Shown here one piece after another: positions 1-8,720 of a stretch of 64,000 bases of DNA (the first letter of the stretch is position 1; each line of letters starts with the position of its first letter). The stretch comes from Flexivirga oryzae (GTDB taxonomy: Bacteria; Actinomycetota; Actinomycetes; Actinomycetales; Dermatophilaceae), in the NCBI RefSeq assembly GCF_014190805.1, contig NZ_JACHVQ010000001.1, forward strand, positions 1,426,001-1,490,000. The letters are read 5' to 3'. The position numbers and the translations under genes were made by a program. Under the pieces are notes generated by a model that saw only the letters and a list, made by a program, of their open reading frames with translations, searched no databases and was not told the origin of the DNA.

Positions 1-670
1 GCCGGCGCAGCCACTCCAGGCGCGCCGTGTTGACCCCGCCCTCACCCTGCACCGTCTCGACGATGACCGCCGCCGGTGTATTGAGGCCCGAGCCGGAGTC
101 GGCCAGCAGACGTTCGAAGTAGACGAAGTCGGGGATGTCGCCGTTGAAGTAGTCGTCGTACGGCATGGGCGTGGAGTGCACCAGCGGTACACCCGCACCC
201 TCCCGTTTCATCGAGTTTCCGGTGACGGCGAGGGCGCCCAGCGTCATACCGTGAAATGCGTTGGTGAAGTTGATGATCGACTCGCGGCCGGTGACCTTGC
301 GGGCGAGCTTGAGCGCTGCCTCGACGGCGTTGGCGCCGCCGGGGCCGGGGAACATGACGGTGTGGTCGAGTCCGCGTGGCCGCAGGATCTGCTCGGTGAA
401 CGTGGCCAGGAAGTCCTCGCGCGCCGTGGTGAACATGTCCAGCGAATGAACGATGTTGTCCTCGGCCAAGTACTGCAGCAACGCGTCCTTGAGGATCGGG
501 TTGTTGTGCCCGTAGTTCATCACTCCGGCGCCGGTGAAGAAGTCGAGGTACTCCTTCCCGTCCGGGGTGTGCAGGAAGCTGCCCTGCGCGCGCTCGAACG
601 TCACGGGCCAGGTGCGGGAGTAGCTCCGGACACCGGACTCGAGGGTGGTCGTGTCGGTGGTCACGGTCAT
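1..670 (-). CDS. ectB: Diaminobutyrate--2-oxoglutarate transaminase EctB (3' end cut by window)
   Basis: Makes L-2,4-diaminobutyrate from aspartate semialdehyde with glutamate as amino donor, the first step of ectoine synthesis (PLP class III aminotransferase, cytoplasm). The 223 residues present start MTVTTDTTTLESGVRSYSRT and include the family's substrate and cofactor region PGPGGANAVEAALKLARK at about 107-124 and the FHGMTLGALA segment. The PLP lysine lies in the missing half (full length is usually about 420 residues). It follows ectA by 99 nt on the same strand, so ectABC order is expected with ectC beyond the window edge. No stop is seen because the frame runs off position 1. Confidence 0.93.
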   Translation of the reverse strand, partial: MTVTTDTTTLESGVRSYSRTWPVTFERAQGSFLHTPDGKEYLDFFTGAGVMNYGHNNPILKDALLQYLAEDNIVHSLDMFTTAREDFLATFTEQILRPRGLDHTVMFPGPGGANAVEAALKLARKVTGRESIINFTNAFHGMTLGALAVTGNSMKREGAGVPLVHSTPMPYDDYFNGDIPDFVYFERLLADSGSGLNTPAAVIVETVQGEGGVNTARLEWLRR

Positions 671-769
671 GGCAATCCTTCGGTCGATCGAATGACGTTC
701 GGGCAGACGCTCCGAACGCGCGCCACGGAGCGTGGTCCGTGGCGGAAAAGTGCTGCTGGGGTCAGGCGA

Positions 770-1339
770 TCAGCGCAACGGGGCGATGCGCAGCATCGGC
801 TCGCCGGCATGGCCGTCGGGGAAGTGCGCAGACGGAATGCCTTCTGACCAGGTCAGTTCCGCATCGTGCTGGCGGGCGATGCTGCCGAACAGTGCTCGTG
901 ACGCGCTGTTGGTCTCCTCGACCGTCGCCTCCAGGGCGTCGATCGACTCCGTGGTCTCGAGCAGGTGCCCGATCATCCGGCGAGCCACGCCACGCCCCCG
1001 CTGGTCGCCGCGCACAGCCACCTGCCAGACGAACAGGTGCGATGGCCGCTCCGGTGGCCGGAAGCCGAGCACGTAGCCCACGATCTCGTTGTCCGACATC
1101 GCGATCCGGCAGGTCGTCGCAAAATCTCGGGCCATCAACAGGTAGGCGTACGACGAGTTCAGGTCGAGCTCGCCGCCATCGCGGGCGAGCGCCCACATCT
1201 GGGCCCCGTCGGACGGTTCCGGCGGTCGCACCACCAACCCGGACTGGGCGGCGGTGCGGGGAACGTGCGAGCGAAGCGCACGGGTCGTGCGGTGGTGGGT
1301 GGATTGCGGTCGGGTCGGTACTTCGATTGGTATCGGCAT
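770..1339 (-). CDS. ectA: L-2,4-diaminobutyrate acetyltransferase EctA
   Basis: Acetylates the gamma-amino group of 2,4-diaminobutyrate using acetyl-CoA, the second step of ectoine synthesis. 189 residues, normal for EctA. GNAT fold with the acetyl-CoA loop QRGRGVARRM at about 113-122 and the family-typical segments LNSSYAYLLMARDFATTC and FVWQVAV. The ATG at 1339 is preceded by GAGGG and sits a few bases after a good promoter (1351-1378), so I prefer it to upstream in-frame starts, which would cross that promoter. First gene of the ectoine operon, so osmotic regulation is likely but no operator is recognisable. Confidence 0.92.
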   Translation of the reverse strand: MPIPIEVPTRPQSTHHRTTRALRSHVPRTAAQSGLVVRPPEPSDGAQMWALARDGGELDLNSSYAYLLMARDFATTCRIAMSDNEIVGYVLGFRPPERPSHLFVWQVAVRGDQRGRGVARRMIGHLLETTESIDALEATVEETNSASRALFGSIARQHDAELTWSEGIPSAHFPDGHAGEPMLRIAPLR

Positions 1340-1350
1340 GACTGCCCTCG

Positions 1351-1378
1351 ACGTTAAGCGCTCGTGCTGCCAAGTCAA
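1351..1378 (-). promoter_or_regulatory. Promoter of ectA
   Basis: On the minus strand, TTGACT (1378-1373) and TAACGT (1356-1351) are separated by 16 bp, a close match to vegetative sigma consensus. Predicted start of transcription is only about 5 nt before the ectA ATG. Confidence 0.6.
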
Positions 1379-1540
1379 GCGGAATCGGTGCTGGTCACCC
1401 GCCATCGAATTCGATTGGGGGAACGCAGTTTCCGCATGATGCCGTGGATAGCTCGACGTCGAGAGGTGTGGCGGATCCGCGCGAAAAGTCGATCTCATCA
1501 TGTGGGACGGGCTACGTCCGGGTGATTCCGGCGCGGTCTC

Positions 1541-1546
1541 TATCCT
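1541..1546 (+). promoter_or_regulatory. -10 element for leaderless hisF
   Basis: TATCCT ends exactly 6 nt before the hisF ATG at 1553, the spacing that puts the transcription start on the start codon. No Shine-Dalgarno sequence lies between. Confidence 0.55.
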
Positions 1547-1552
1547 TGACCC

Positions 1553-2308
1553 ATGACGGTTGCCGTGCGTGTCATCCCCTGCCTCGACGTCGATGCCGGA
1601 CGCGTGGTCAAGGGAGTGAATTTCGAGAACCTCCAGGACGCCGGGGACCCGGTCGAACTCGCGGATCGTTACGACCGCCAGGGTGCCGACGAGCTGACCT
1701 TCCTGGACGTGACGGCGAGCTCCGCGGGACGCGAGACGACCTACGACGTGGTCGGCCGGACCGCGGAGCACGTGTTCATCCCGCTGACCGTCGGCGGGGG
1801 AGTGCGCACGGTGGACGACGTGGACCGCCTGCTGCGGGCCGGCGCGGACAAGGTCGGCATCAACACCGGAGCGATCGCGCGACCGGAGGTCATCGCCGAG
1901 ATCGCGGACCGCTTCGGTTCTCAGGTGCTCGTGCTGTCCGCCGACGTACGACGCTCCCAGCACGGCAACTTCGAGGTGACCACCCACGGCGGGCTGAAGT
2001 CCACCGATCTCGACGCGATCGAGTGGTGCGCTCGTGCGGCCGAACTCGGAGTAGGTGAGATCCTGCTCAACTCGATGGACGCCGACGGCACCAAGGACGG
2101 CTTCGACCTGGAGCTGATCCGTGCGGTGCGTGCCGAGGTCACCGTGCCGATCGTGGCCAGTGGCGGCGCGGGCCGGGTGGAGGACTTCGTGGAGGCCGTC
2201 GATGCCGGCGCGGACGCGGTGCTCGCGGCCTCGGTCTTCCACTTCGGCGAGTTGACCATCCGCGACGTGAAGGACGCCCTGCGGGCCGCGGGCCACGAGG
2301 TGCGCTGA
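1553..2308 (+). CDS. hisF: Imidazole glycerol phosphate synthase cyclase subunit HisF
   Basis: Cyclase half of IGP synthase: joins PRFAR and ammonia delivered by HisH to give imidazole glycerol phosphate and AICAR (histidine pathway). 251 residues, the usual (beta/alpha)8 barrel. The catalytic aspartates are D12 in PCLDVDAGRVVKG and D131 in LSADVRR. Phosphate loops VGGGVRT (80-86) and VASGGAG are intact. Likely leaderless. hisH and hisA are not in the window. The next gene downstream is on the opposite strand, and hisI follows after it. Confidence 0.96.
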   Translation: MTVAVRVIPCLDVDAGRVVKGVNFENLQDAGDPVELADRYDRQGADELTFLDVTASSAGRETTYDVVGRTAEHVFIPLTVGGGVRTVDDVDRLLRAGADKVGINTGAIARPEVIAEIADRFGSQVLVLSADVRRSQHGNFEVTTHGGLKSTDLDAIEWCARAAELGVGEILLNSMDADGTKDGFDLELIRAVRAEVTVPIVASGGAGRVEDFVEAVDAGADAVLAASVFHFGELTIRDVKDALRAAGHEVR

Positions 2309-2351
2309 GGGCCGCCGGGGGCTCCGGACGAGCTCGTGCGGTCGGGGTGAA

Positions 2352-2996
2352 TCAGAAACCGAGCGACGACTCGCGGAACGCCGCGACGTCGGCGTCGGAC
2401 CCGTCCAACTCCACGTCGGTGACCGCGCCGCGGCCGAAGATGTGCAGCAGCACCTCCGCGGGTGCTGCGTGCAGCACGACGCTGCCGTGGTCGTCCTTGG
2501 CGCCGCGCAGGCTGCGTCGGCCGTGGCCGGGGCAGTCGGCGACGACGCCGGTGCGCACGTTGCGCAGCGTCAGCGCGCCGATGCGCGGCAGGATCCCCCA
2601 GAGGGCGGCCTGCTCCCCGTCCGGCAGTTCGCGCCGTGCCTGCGGATGATCGCCCGCGCGCAGCACGTCCTCGTGGTGCACGAAGAACTCCGACAGGTTG
2701 GCCTTCTCGTCCACACCGGGCAGTCGGAAGGGGCTGAGCCGTGGTGGCCCACTGCGCAGCTTGTCCACCAACTTCTCCCACGGCATGGCGGCCACCTTGC
2801 GCTGGACGGACTCGAGGTGGCCGGCGGCGATCGGCAGGAACATCCCGGCCGCGGCGTCGGGGCGGTTCTCCCGCACGACCAGGTGCGCGGCCAGGTCCCG
2901 CGTGGTCCACTCACCGCAGAGGGTCGGTGCGTCCGGCCCGGTGGACAGGAACGTGTCACACAGTCCGATGCGTTCTGCGTGGGCGAATTTCGGCAT
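2352..2996 (-). CDS. DinB/mycothiol-dependent maleylpyruvate isomerase-like protein (TIGR03085-type)
   Basis: 214 residues. N-terminal helical-bundle region with the actinobacterial signature LCGEWTTRDLAAHLVVRENRPDA (shown here as LCGEWTTRDLAAHLVVREN, about 27-45), whose histidine is the expected metal ligand, then a second half ending SVVLHAAPAEVLLHIFGRG, the C-terminal domain common to these proteins. Members are metal-binding and some use mycothiol; the substrate here is unknown. Start chosen at ATG 2996 because the in-frame extension upstream would overlap the hisI promoter region and CATGAT lies exactly 6 nt before it on the minus strand. Frequently found beside hisF/hisI in Micrococcales, from memory. 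Confidence 0.75.
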   Translation of the reverse strand: MPKFAHAERIGLCDTFLSTGPDAPTLCGEWTTRDLAAHLVVRENRPDAAAGMFLPIAAGHLESVQRKVAAMPWEKLVDKLRSGPPRLSPFRLPGVDEKANLSEFFVHHEDVLRAGDHPQARRELPDGEQAALWGILPRIGALTLRNVRTGVVADCPGHGRRSLRGAKDDHGSVVLHAAPAEVLLHIFGRGAVTDVELDGSDADVAAFRESSLGF

Positions 2997-3088
2997 ACCC
3001 CGATCATGTCCTAGTCCCGTCGCTCGCACGGCGTTCGGCACCGGACCGTGCCCGTCCCGCGTGCAGATCGGTGCGGCAGAATGACTGC

Positions 3089-3442
3089 GTGAGTTCAACG
3101 GCCCTCGACCCAGACATCGCGACGCAGCTGAAGAGGGATGCTGCCGGGCTGGTGCCCGCAGTCATCCAGCAGCACGACACCGGCGAGGTCCTCATGGTCG
3201 GCTGGATGGACGACGAGGCACTGCACCGCACGCTCACCACCGGTCGGGTGACGTTCTGGTCCCGCAGTCGCGCGGAGTACTGGCGCAAGGGGGACACCTC
3301 CGGCCACGTGCAGCACGTGAAGTCCGTCGCGCTCGACTGCGACGGGGACACTCTCCTGGTGCGGGTCGACCAGGTCGGACCGGCCTGCCACACCGGCGCC
3401 CACAACTGCTTCGTCACCGACCTGGGGGCGGTGTCGGCATGA
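3089..3442 (+). CDS. hisI: Phosphoribosyl-AMP cyclohydrolase HisI
   Basis: Opens the adenine ring of PR-AMP in histidine synthesis. 117 residues, monofunctional (no HisE domain). Shows the Mg-binding DCDGD (83-87) and the zinc cysteines in PACHTGAHNC (C100 and C107), plus FWSRSRAEYWRKG typical of the active-site lid. The GTG at 3089 is chosen because CAGAAT lies 6 nt before it (leaderless pattern) and homologues start close to the LDPDIATQLK region. Its stop overlaps the trpE start by 4 nt (ATGA), so trpE translation is probably coupled to it. Confidence 0.93.
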   Translation: MSSTALDPDIATQLKRDAAGLVPAVIQQHDTGEVLMVGWMDDEALHRTLTTGRVTFWSRSRAEYWRKGDTSGHVQHVKSVALDCDGDTLLVRVDQVGPACHTGAHNCFVTDLGAVSA

Positions 3443-5007
3443 GTGACGCGAGCACCCGGACGGCCGGAGCCGCCGATGTCCACGCGGAGACCGCGTGGGG
3501 TCAGACCTGGCCGGGCCTGCCCCAGTTCCTGGAGCTGGCGGCAGGGCGGCGGGTCATCCCGGTCGTGCGCCGGCTGCTCGCCGACGGCGAGACCCCGCTC
3601 GGTATCTACCGCAAGCTCGCCGACAACCGGCCGGGCACCTTCCTGCTCGAATCGGCGGAGCACGGCGGCGTCTGGTCCCGCTACTCGATCATCGGCGCGG
3701 ACAGCCGCGCCACGCTGAGCGAGGAGGACGGCCGGGCGGTCTGGCTCGGCTCACCACCGGTCGACGTGCCCGTCGACGGCACCCCGACGGACGTGCTGCG
3801 CGACACCCTGCGCGTCCTGGACACCCCGCGCATCCCCGGCCTGCCGCCACTCACCGGCGGCCTCGTCGGCGCCATCACGTATGACGCCGTGCGGCGCTGG
3901 GAACGCCTCGCCGAGCCGGGCAGTGACGACCTCCGGTTGCCGGAACTCGGCATGGTCCTCGCGACCGACCTGGCCGTCCTCGACCACACCGACGGCAGCG
4001 TGCTGCTGATCGCGAACGCGATCAACTACGACAACACCGACGCACGGGCGGCCGAGGCGTGGGCCGACGCGGTGGATCGGCTGGACGCCATGCAGGAGGC
4101 GCTGGCGGTCGACGCGCCCAGCACCGTGTCGGTGCCCGAACCGGTCGAGCTGACCCCGGTCAGCACGCACACGCGTGAGCAGTTCCACGACATGGTCGAA
4201 GCCGCCAAGGAGGACATCCGCTCCGGCGAAGCCTTCCAGATCGTGGTGTCCCAACGGTTCTCCGTGCCGTGCGGTGCGGACTCGCTCGACGTCTACCGCG
4301 CGCTGCGGGCCGGCAACCCGAGTCCGTACATGTACCTCCTGCGGCTGCCGCACCCCGACGGGTCGACGTACGACGTCGTCGGCTCCAGCCCGGAGGCCCT
4401 GGTGAAGGTGACGGGGGAGCAGGTCATCACGCACCCGATCGCGGGTTCGCGGCCGCGTGGGAAGAGCCCGGAGCAGGACGAGGACCTGGCCGACGAACTC
4501 TTCGAGGACCCCAAGGAGCGTGCCGAGCACCTGATGCTGGTCGACCTGGCCCGCAACGACCTGCAGAAGGTGTGCGACGCCGGCACCGTCGACACCGTCG
4601 AATTCATGCAGATCCGCCGGTACAGCCACATCATGCACCTGGAGTCGACGGTGATCGGCACGCTGAGCACGGGCCGTTCGGCATACGACGTGCTCGTGGC
4701 GACGTTCCCGGCGGGCACCCTGAGCGGGGCACCCAAACCTCGCGCCATGCAGATCATCGACCGGCTCGAGGGCATCCGTCGCGGTGTCTACGGCGGGGTG
4801 GTCGGCTACTTCGACTTCGCCGGCGACCTCGACATGGCGATCGCGATCCGGACGGCGCTGATCAAGGACCGGGTCGCCTATGTGCAGGCGGGCGCCGGCA
4901 TCGTCGCCGACTCGGTGCCCGAGAGCGAATACCAGGAGACCCGCACCAAAGCGGCCGCCGCGCTGCGGGCCGTGGTGATCGCGAGCGGGATGCGGGGGAT
5001 CGGGTGA
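3439..5007 (+). CDS. trpE: Anthranilate synthase component I TrpE
   Basis: Chorismate plus ammonia to anthranilate, first committed step of tryptophan synthesis. 522 residues. The LLES tryptophan-feedback motif is at 69-72. The chorismate-binding core has IVVSQRF, YMYLLRLP, PIAGSRPRGKS, DLARNDLQKV and the C-terminal GAGIVADSVPESEYQET. TrpG (glutaminase) is not encoded nearby and must be supplied elsewhere. No leader peptide or attenuator is possible in the usual place because the start overlaps hisI. Confidence 0.96.
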   Translation: MSDASTRTAGAADVHAETAWGQTWPGLPQFLELAAGRRVIPVVRRLLADGETPLGIYRKLADNRPGTFLLESAEHGGVWSRYSIIGADSRATLSEEDGRAVWLGSPPVDVPVDGTPTDVLRDTLRVLDTPRIPGLPPLTGGLVGAITYDAVRRWERLAEPGSDDLRLPELGMVLATDLAVLDHTDGSVLLIANAINYDNTDARAAEAWADAVDRLDAMQEALAVDAPSTVSVPEPVELTPVSTHTREQFHDMVEAAKEDIRSGEAFQIVVSQRFSVPCGADSLDVYRALRAGNPSPYMYLLRLPHPDGSTYDVVGSSPEALVKVTGEQVITHPIAGSRPRGKSPEQDEDLADELFEDPKERAEHLMLVDLARNDLQKVCDAGTVDTVEFMQIRRYSHIMHLESTVIGTLSTGRSAYDVLVATFPAGTLSGAPKPRAMQIIDRLEGIRRGVYGGVVGYFDFAGDLDMAIAIRTALIKDRVAYVQAGAGIVADSVPESEYQETRTKAAAALRAVVIASGMRGIG

Positions 5008-5600
5008 CGTCCAAGCGGTCGGTACTGCTGGTCGGCGCGCTCGCCGTGATCCTGATGATCGCCGCGAACACCCGCACCTGGGTGTCCGGCTCGGTGACCG
5101 ATGCGGTGCTGCAGCAGGCACACACCACGGCGTCCGGTGGCAAGGCCGCGCCGGCACTGCTCGCCTCGGCCCTGGTCGGTGCGGCCGCGGTGCTCGCGAC
5201 CCTGACGACCGGACGGATCCCGCGCTGGATCGCCGCGGTCATCACCCTGCTCGCGGGCGTCGTCAGCGTGGTCGTGGTCCTCGCCCCGGTGCGCCACCCC
5301 GGCTCCGTCCTGGGGGACGTCGCGACCACGATGACCGGGCACACCGGCGACCGGAACATCGCGGCGAGCCTGACGGTCTGGCCCTGGATGGCGCTGCTCG
5401 GCGCGGTGCTGCTGGTGCTCACCGGGGTGCTCGCGATCCTCGGAGCGCGCACCTGGTCCGGCCTCTCCAACCGGTATGACGCCCCCGGCGCCAGCGCAGT
5501 CCGGGCCCGCTCGGACTGGGACATGCTCTCGGATGGCGAGGACCCGACCGACTTCCCGGACGGGTCTGACACAATCAACGAACGGCACCGATCCGAATGA
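5004..5600 (+). CDS. Tryptophan-operon-associated membrane protein (TIGR02234 family)
   Basis: 198 residues, GTG start overlapping the trpE stop by 4 nt. Four predicted membrane helices (about 6-22, 49-67, 73-94, 126-147) with a hydrophilic, acidic cytoplasmic tail. This family is known only from actinobacterial trp operons. Function is not established; its coupling to trpE suggests a role in transport or regulation of tryptophan or its precursors, which is inference. Confidence 0.82.
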   Translation: MTSKRSVLLVGALAVILMIAANTRTWVSGSVTDAVLQQAHTTASGGKAAPALLASALVGAAAVLATLTTGRIPRWIAAVITLLAGVVSVVVVLAPVRHPGSVLGDVATTMTGHTGDRNIAASLTVWPWMALLGAVLLVLTGVLAILGARTWSGLSNRYDAPGASAVRARSDWDMLSDGEDPTDFPDGSDTINERHRSE

Positions 5601-5641
5601 TCGGTGACGTTTTCCACGACTCATCGAAGGAGCAGCGGCTG

Positions 5642-5908
5642 ATGGCCGAAGAATTCCACGAGGACCACGGACACAGCGTCGCCGGCTGGACCACTGTGGC
5701 GTTCCTGCTCGTCGCGGCGGTCTGCGTGGGCATCGGCGTGGCCTGGGGCCTGCACCCGCTCTACTACACCGGTGGCGCGCTCGCCGTCGTCGGTGTCGTG
5801 GTCGGCAAGATCCTCGGCAAGATGGGCTTCGGCAACCACAACCGGCCGAGCGCTCCGCCCCTCACCCCCGAGGAGCAGGCCAAGCTCGACGCGCAGCGGG
5901 CGTCCTAG
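5642..5908 (+). CDS. Small two-helix membrane protein (HGxxPAAWT/DUF6704-like)
   Basis: 88 residues between the TIGR02234 gene and trpC. Starts MAEEFHEDHGHSVAGWTTVA: the HGxSxAGWT box at about 10-17 just before the first membrane helix (16-36), second helix about 40-57, then a short basic-proline tail. The ATG at 5642 has GAAGGAG a suitable distance upstream; the ATG at 5597 lacks one and adds unconserved residues. Stop codon abuts the trpC start directly. Family members recur in actinobacterial trp operons; function unknown. Confidence 0.78.
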   Translation: MAEEFHEDHGHSVAGWTTVAFLLVAAVCVGIGVAWGLHPLYYTGGALAVVGVVVGKILGKMGFGNHNRPSAPPLTPEEQAKLDAQRAS

Positions 5909-6697
5909 GTGTCCACGGTCCTCGACGAGATCATCGTCGGGGTCCGCGAGGACCTCGCCGAACGACGGCGCGCGACGTCCGCACCGGACATCGCCCGCCG
6001 GGCCCAGGAGGCGCCGCCCGCGCTCGACGCGCTGGCGGCTTTCCGCGCTGTGGGCCCGGTCAAGGTCATCTCCGAGGTCAAGCGACGCAGCCCGAGCAAG
6101 GGCGACCTCGCGGAGATCCCGGACCCGGCGCAGCTCGCCTCGGCATACCAGCGCGGCGGTGCGACCGCGATCTCGGTCCTGACCGAGCCGCGGCGGTTCG
6201 GCGGGTCCCTCGACGACCTCGACGCGGTGCGCGCCGCGGTGTCGATCCCGGTGCTGCGCAAGGACTTCATGGTCGAGCACTACCAGTTCGACGAGGCCCG
6301 CGCGCACGGCGCCGACATCATCCTGCTGATCGTCGCCGCGCTCGACGATGCCCAGTTGCGCGACTTCTACCAGCACGCGACCGAACTCGGCATGACGGCA
6401 CTGGTCGAGACCCATGACGAGGCCGAGATCGACCGCGCGCTCGCGATCGGCGCCCAGCTGATCGGTGTCAACGCCCGCAACCTCAAGACCCTCGAGGTGG
6501 ACCGCGGTGTCTTCGCCCGGCTCGCGTCGCAGGTCCCGGAGGACCGGGTACGCGTCGCCGAGTCCGGCATCCGCGGCCCGCAGGACGTCGCCGACTACGT
6601 CGCGGCGGGAGCCGACGCCGTGCTGGTGGGCGAGGCCCTCGTCACCGGCGGCGAGCCAGCGGCCGCCGTCGGCACATTGATCAAGGGGATCCGATGA
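5909..6697 (+). CDS. trpC: Indole-3-glycerol phosphate synthase TrpC
   Basis: Converts carboxyphenylaminodeoxyribulose phosphate to indole-3-glycerol phosphate. 262 residues, (beta/alpha)8 barrel with SEVKRRSPSKG (55-65), VLRKDFMV, LIGVNARNLKTLEV and VAESGIRG, all catalytic or phosphate segments intact. GTG start placed immediately after the upstream TAG. Neither trpD nor trpF is here; in actinobacteria PriA usually covers the TrpF step. Confidence 0.95.
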   Translation: MSTVLDEIIVGVREDLAERRRATSAPDIARRAQEAPPALDALAAFRAVGPVKVISEVKRRSPSKGDLAEIPDPAQLASAYQRGGATAISVLTEPRRFGGSLDDLDAVRAAVSIPVLRKDFMVEHYQFDEARAHGADIILLIVAALDDAQLRDFYQHATELGMTALVETHDEAEIDRALAIGAQLIGVNARNLKTLEVDRGVFARLASQVPEDRVRVAESGIRGPQDVADYVAAGADAVLVGEALVTGGEPAAAVGTLIKGIR

Positions 6698-7911
6698 CCC
6701 AGACCACTCCACCGCTCGGTCGCTTCGGGGCGTATGGCGGGCGCTACGTGCCCGAGGCCCTGGTGGCCGCCCTCGAGGAGTTGGACGAGCACCGCGCCAA
6801 GGCGATGGCCGACCCGTCGTTCGTGGGCGAGCTGACCGAGTTGCAGCGCAGCTACACCGGCCGGCCGAGCATCATCACCCGCGTCCGCAGGTTCGGTGAC
6901 GAGCACTGCGGCGGCGCGCAGGTCGTGCTGAAGCGCGAGGACCTCAACCACACCGGCTCGCACAAGATCAACAACGTGCTCGGCCAGGCGCTGCTCACCA
7001 AGCGGATGGGCAAGACCCGGGTGATCGCCGAGACCGGCGCCGGTCAGCACGGGGTCGCCACGGCGACCGCGGCCGCCCTGATGGGTCTGGACTGCACGGT
7101 CTACATGGGCCGGGTCGACACCGAACGCCAGGCACTCAACGTCGCCCGGATGAGGCTCCTCGGCGCCGAGGTCGTCCCCGTCGACCACGGCTCACGCACC
7201 CTCAAGGACGCCGTCAACGAGGCGTTCCGCGACTGGGTCGCCAACGTGGCGCACACCCACTACGTGCTCGGCACGGTGACCGGGCCCTACCCGTTCCCGG
7301 AGATGGTCCGTGACTTCCACCGGGTCATCGGGGTCGAGGCCCGGGCGCAGATGCTCGACGAGTACGGCCGGCTGCCCGACGCCGTGCTGGCCTGTGTCGG
7401 CGGCGGCTCCAACGCGATGGGCATCTTCCACCGCTTCATCGACGACAGCGGCGTCCGGCTGATCGGCCTGGAGGGCGGCGGTGACGGGCCGGACAGTGGT
7501 CGTCACGCGGCGCGGTTCACCGGTCAGGCGATCCCCGGCGTGCTGCACGGCGCCTACACCTACGTGCTGCAGGACGAAGAGGGACAGACCATCGAATCCC
7601 ATTCGGTGTCAGCGGGTTTGGACTACCCCAGCGTGGGCCCCGAGCACGCGTTCCTGCGCGACTCGGGTCGCGCCGAGTACTACCCGGTCACCGACACCGA
7701 GGCGATGACGGCGTTCGAGGCGCTGTCCAGGACCGAGGGGATCCTCCCGGCGATCGAGAGCGCACACGCAGCGGCCGGGGCGATGAAGATCGGCCGCGAA
7801 CTCGGCCCGGACGCCCTGCTCCTGGTCAACCTCTCCGGCCGCGGCGACAAGGACGTGCACACCGCCGCGAAGTGGTTCGGCCTGCTCGACGAGGGGGAGG
7901 CGCAAGGATGA
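6694..7911 (+). CDS. trpB: Tryptophan synthase beta subunit TrpB
   Basis: Condenses indole with serine to tryptophan, PLP-dependent, in the alpha2beta2 complex with TrpA. 405 residues. PLP lysine K91 in NHTGSHKINN; phosphate-binding CVGGGSNAMG; LEGGGD and SVSAGLDYPSVGPEH are also typical. Start overlaps the trpC stop by 4 nt (ATGA). Confidence 0.97.
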   Translation: MTQTTPPLGRFGAYGGRYVPEALVAALEELDEHRAKAMADPSFVGELTELQRSYTGRPSIITRVRRFGDEHCGGAQVVLKREDLNHTGSHKINNVLGQALLTKRMGKTRVIAETGAGQHGVATATAAALMGLDCTVYMGRVDTERQALNVARMRLLGAEVVPVDHGSRTLKDAVNEAFRDWVANVAHTHYVLGTVTGPYPFPEMVRDFHRVIGVEARAQMLDEYGRLPDAVLACVGGGSNAMGIFHRFIDDSGVRLIGLEGGGDGPDSGRHAARFTGQAIPGVLHGAYTYVLQDEEGQTIESHSVSAGLDYPSVGPEHAFLRDSGRAEYYPVTDTEAMTAFEALSRTEGILPAIESAHAAAGAMKIGRELGPDALLLVNLSGRGDKDVHTAAKWFGLLDEGEAQG

Positions 7912-8720
7912 GCACGCAGCAAGACGTGAGCGGGGTGTCCGCCGCGCTCGCCGCGGCCAAGGCCGAGGGACGCGCGGCACTGATCGGCTACCTGCCCGTC
8001 GGCTACCCCGACGTCGACACCTCCATCGAGGCGATGCTGACCATGGTCCGCAACGGCGTCGACATCGTGGAGATCGGCCTGCCCTACACCGACCCGCTGA
8101 TGGACGGGCCGGTCATCCAGACCGCAGCGACCGGGGCGCTCGCGTCCGGCGTGCACGTGCGTGACGTCTTCCGGGCGGCCGAGGCCGTCGCCGGCGCCGG
8201 CGCGTCCTGCGAGGTGATGACCTACTGGAACCCCGTGCTGCGCTACGGCGTCGACGCGTTCGCGCGGGACCTCGCGGCCGCCGGCGGGTCCGGTCTGATC
8301 ACCCCCGACCTGGTGCCCGACGAGGCCGCCGACTGGATCACCGCCAGCGAGACGCACGGCCTGGACCGGGTCTTCCTGATCGCGCCGAGTTCGACGCCGG
8401 AGCGCCTCGTCACCACGACGGCCGCGTGCCGCGGATTCGTCTACGCCGCGTCCCTCATGGGGGTCACGGGAGCACGCGAAGCGGTCGGCAGTGAGGCTGC
8501 GCAGCTCGTCGAACGCGCGCGCACGGTGACCGAGACCCCGATCTGCGTGGGCCTCGGCGTCTCCACCGAGGCGCAGGCCGCCGAGGTGGCGGGTTACGCG
8601 GACGGTGTGATCGTCGGCTCCGCGCTCGTGGCGACCCTGGTCACCGCGGCCGACCGGAACGAGGGGCTGGCCACGCTGGCCCAGAAGGCCGCGTCGCTCG
8701 CCGACGGGGTGCGCGGGTGA
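7908..8720 (+). CDS. trpA: Tryptophan synthase alpha subunit TrpA
   Basis: Cleaves indole-3-glycerol phosphate to indole, channelled to TrpB. 270 residues. Catalytic E55 (VEIGLPYTDP) and D66 (LMDGP) correspond to E49 and D60 of the E. coli enzyme. The ATG overlaps the trpB stop (ATGA) and has AAGGA just upstream, so it is chosen over the in-frame start 36 nt earlier. Confidence 0.96.
   Translation: MSTQQDVSGVSAALAAAKAEGRAALIGYLPVGYPDVDTSIEAMLTMVRNGVDIVEIGLPYTDPLMDGPVIQTAATGALASGVHVRDVFRAAEAVAGAGASCEVMTYWNPVLRYGVDAFARDLAAAGGSGLITPDLVPDEAADWITASETHGLDRVFLIAPSSTPERLVTTTAACRGFVYAASLMGVTGAREAVGSEAAQLVERARTVTETPICVGLGVSTEAQAAEVAGYADGVIVGSALVATLVTAADRNEGLATLAQKAASLADGVRG

Noticed and set aside
3300..3440. 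A trp attenuator ahead of trpE
   Set aside because: trpE starts inside the hisI stop codon and no Trp-rich leader frame or terminator hairpin is present.
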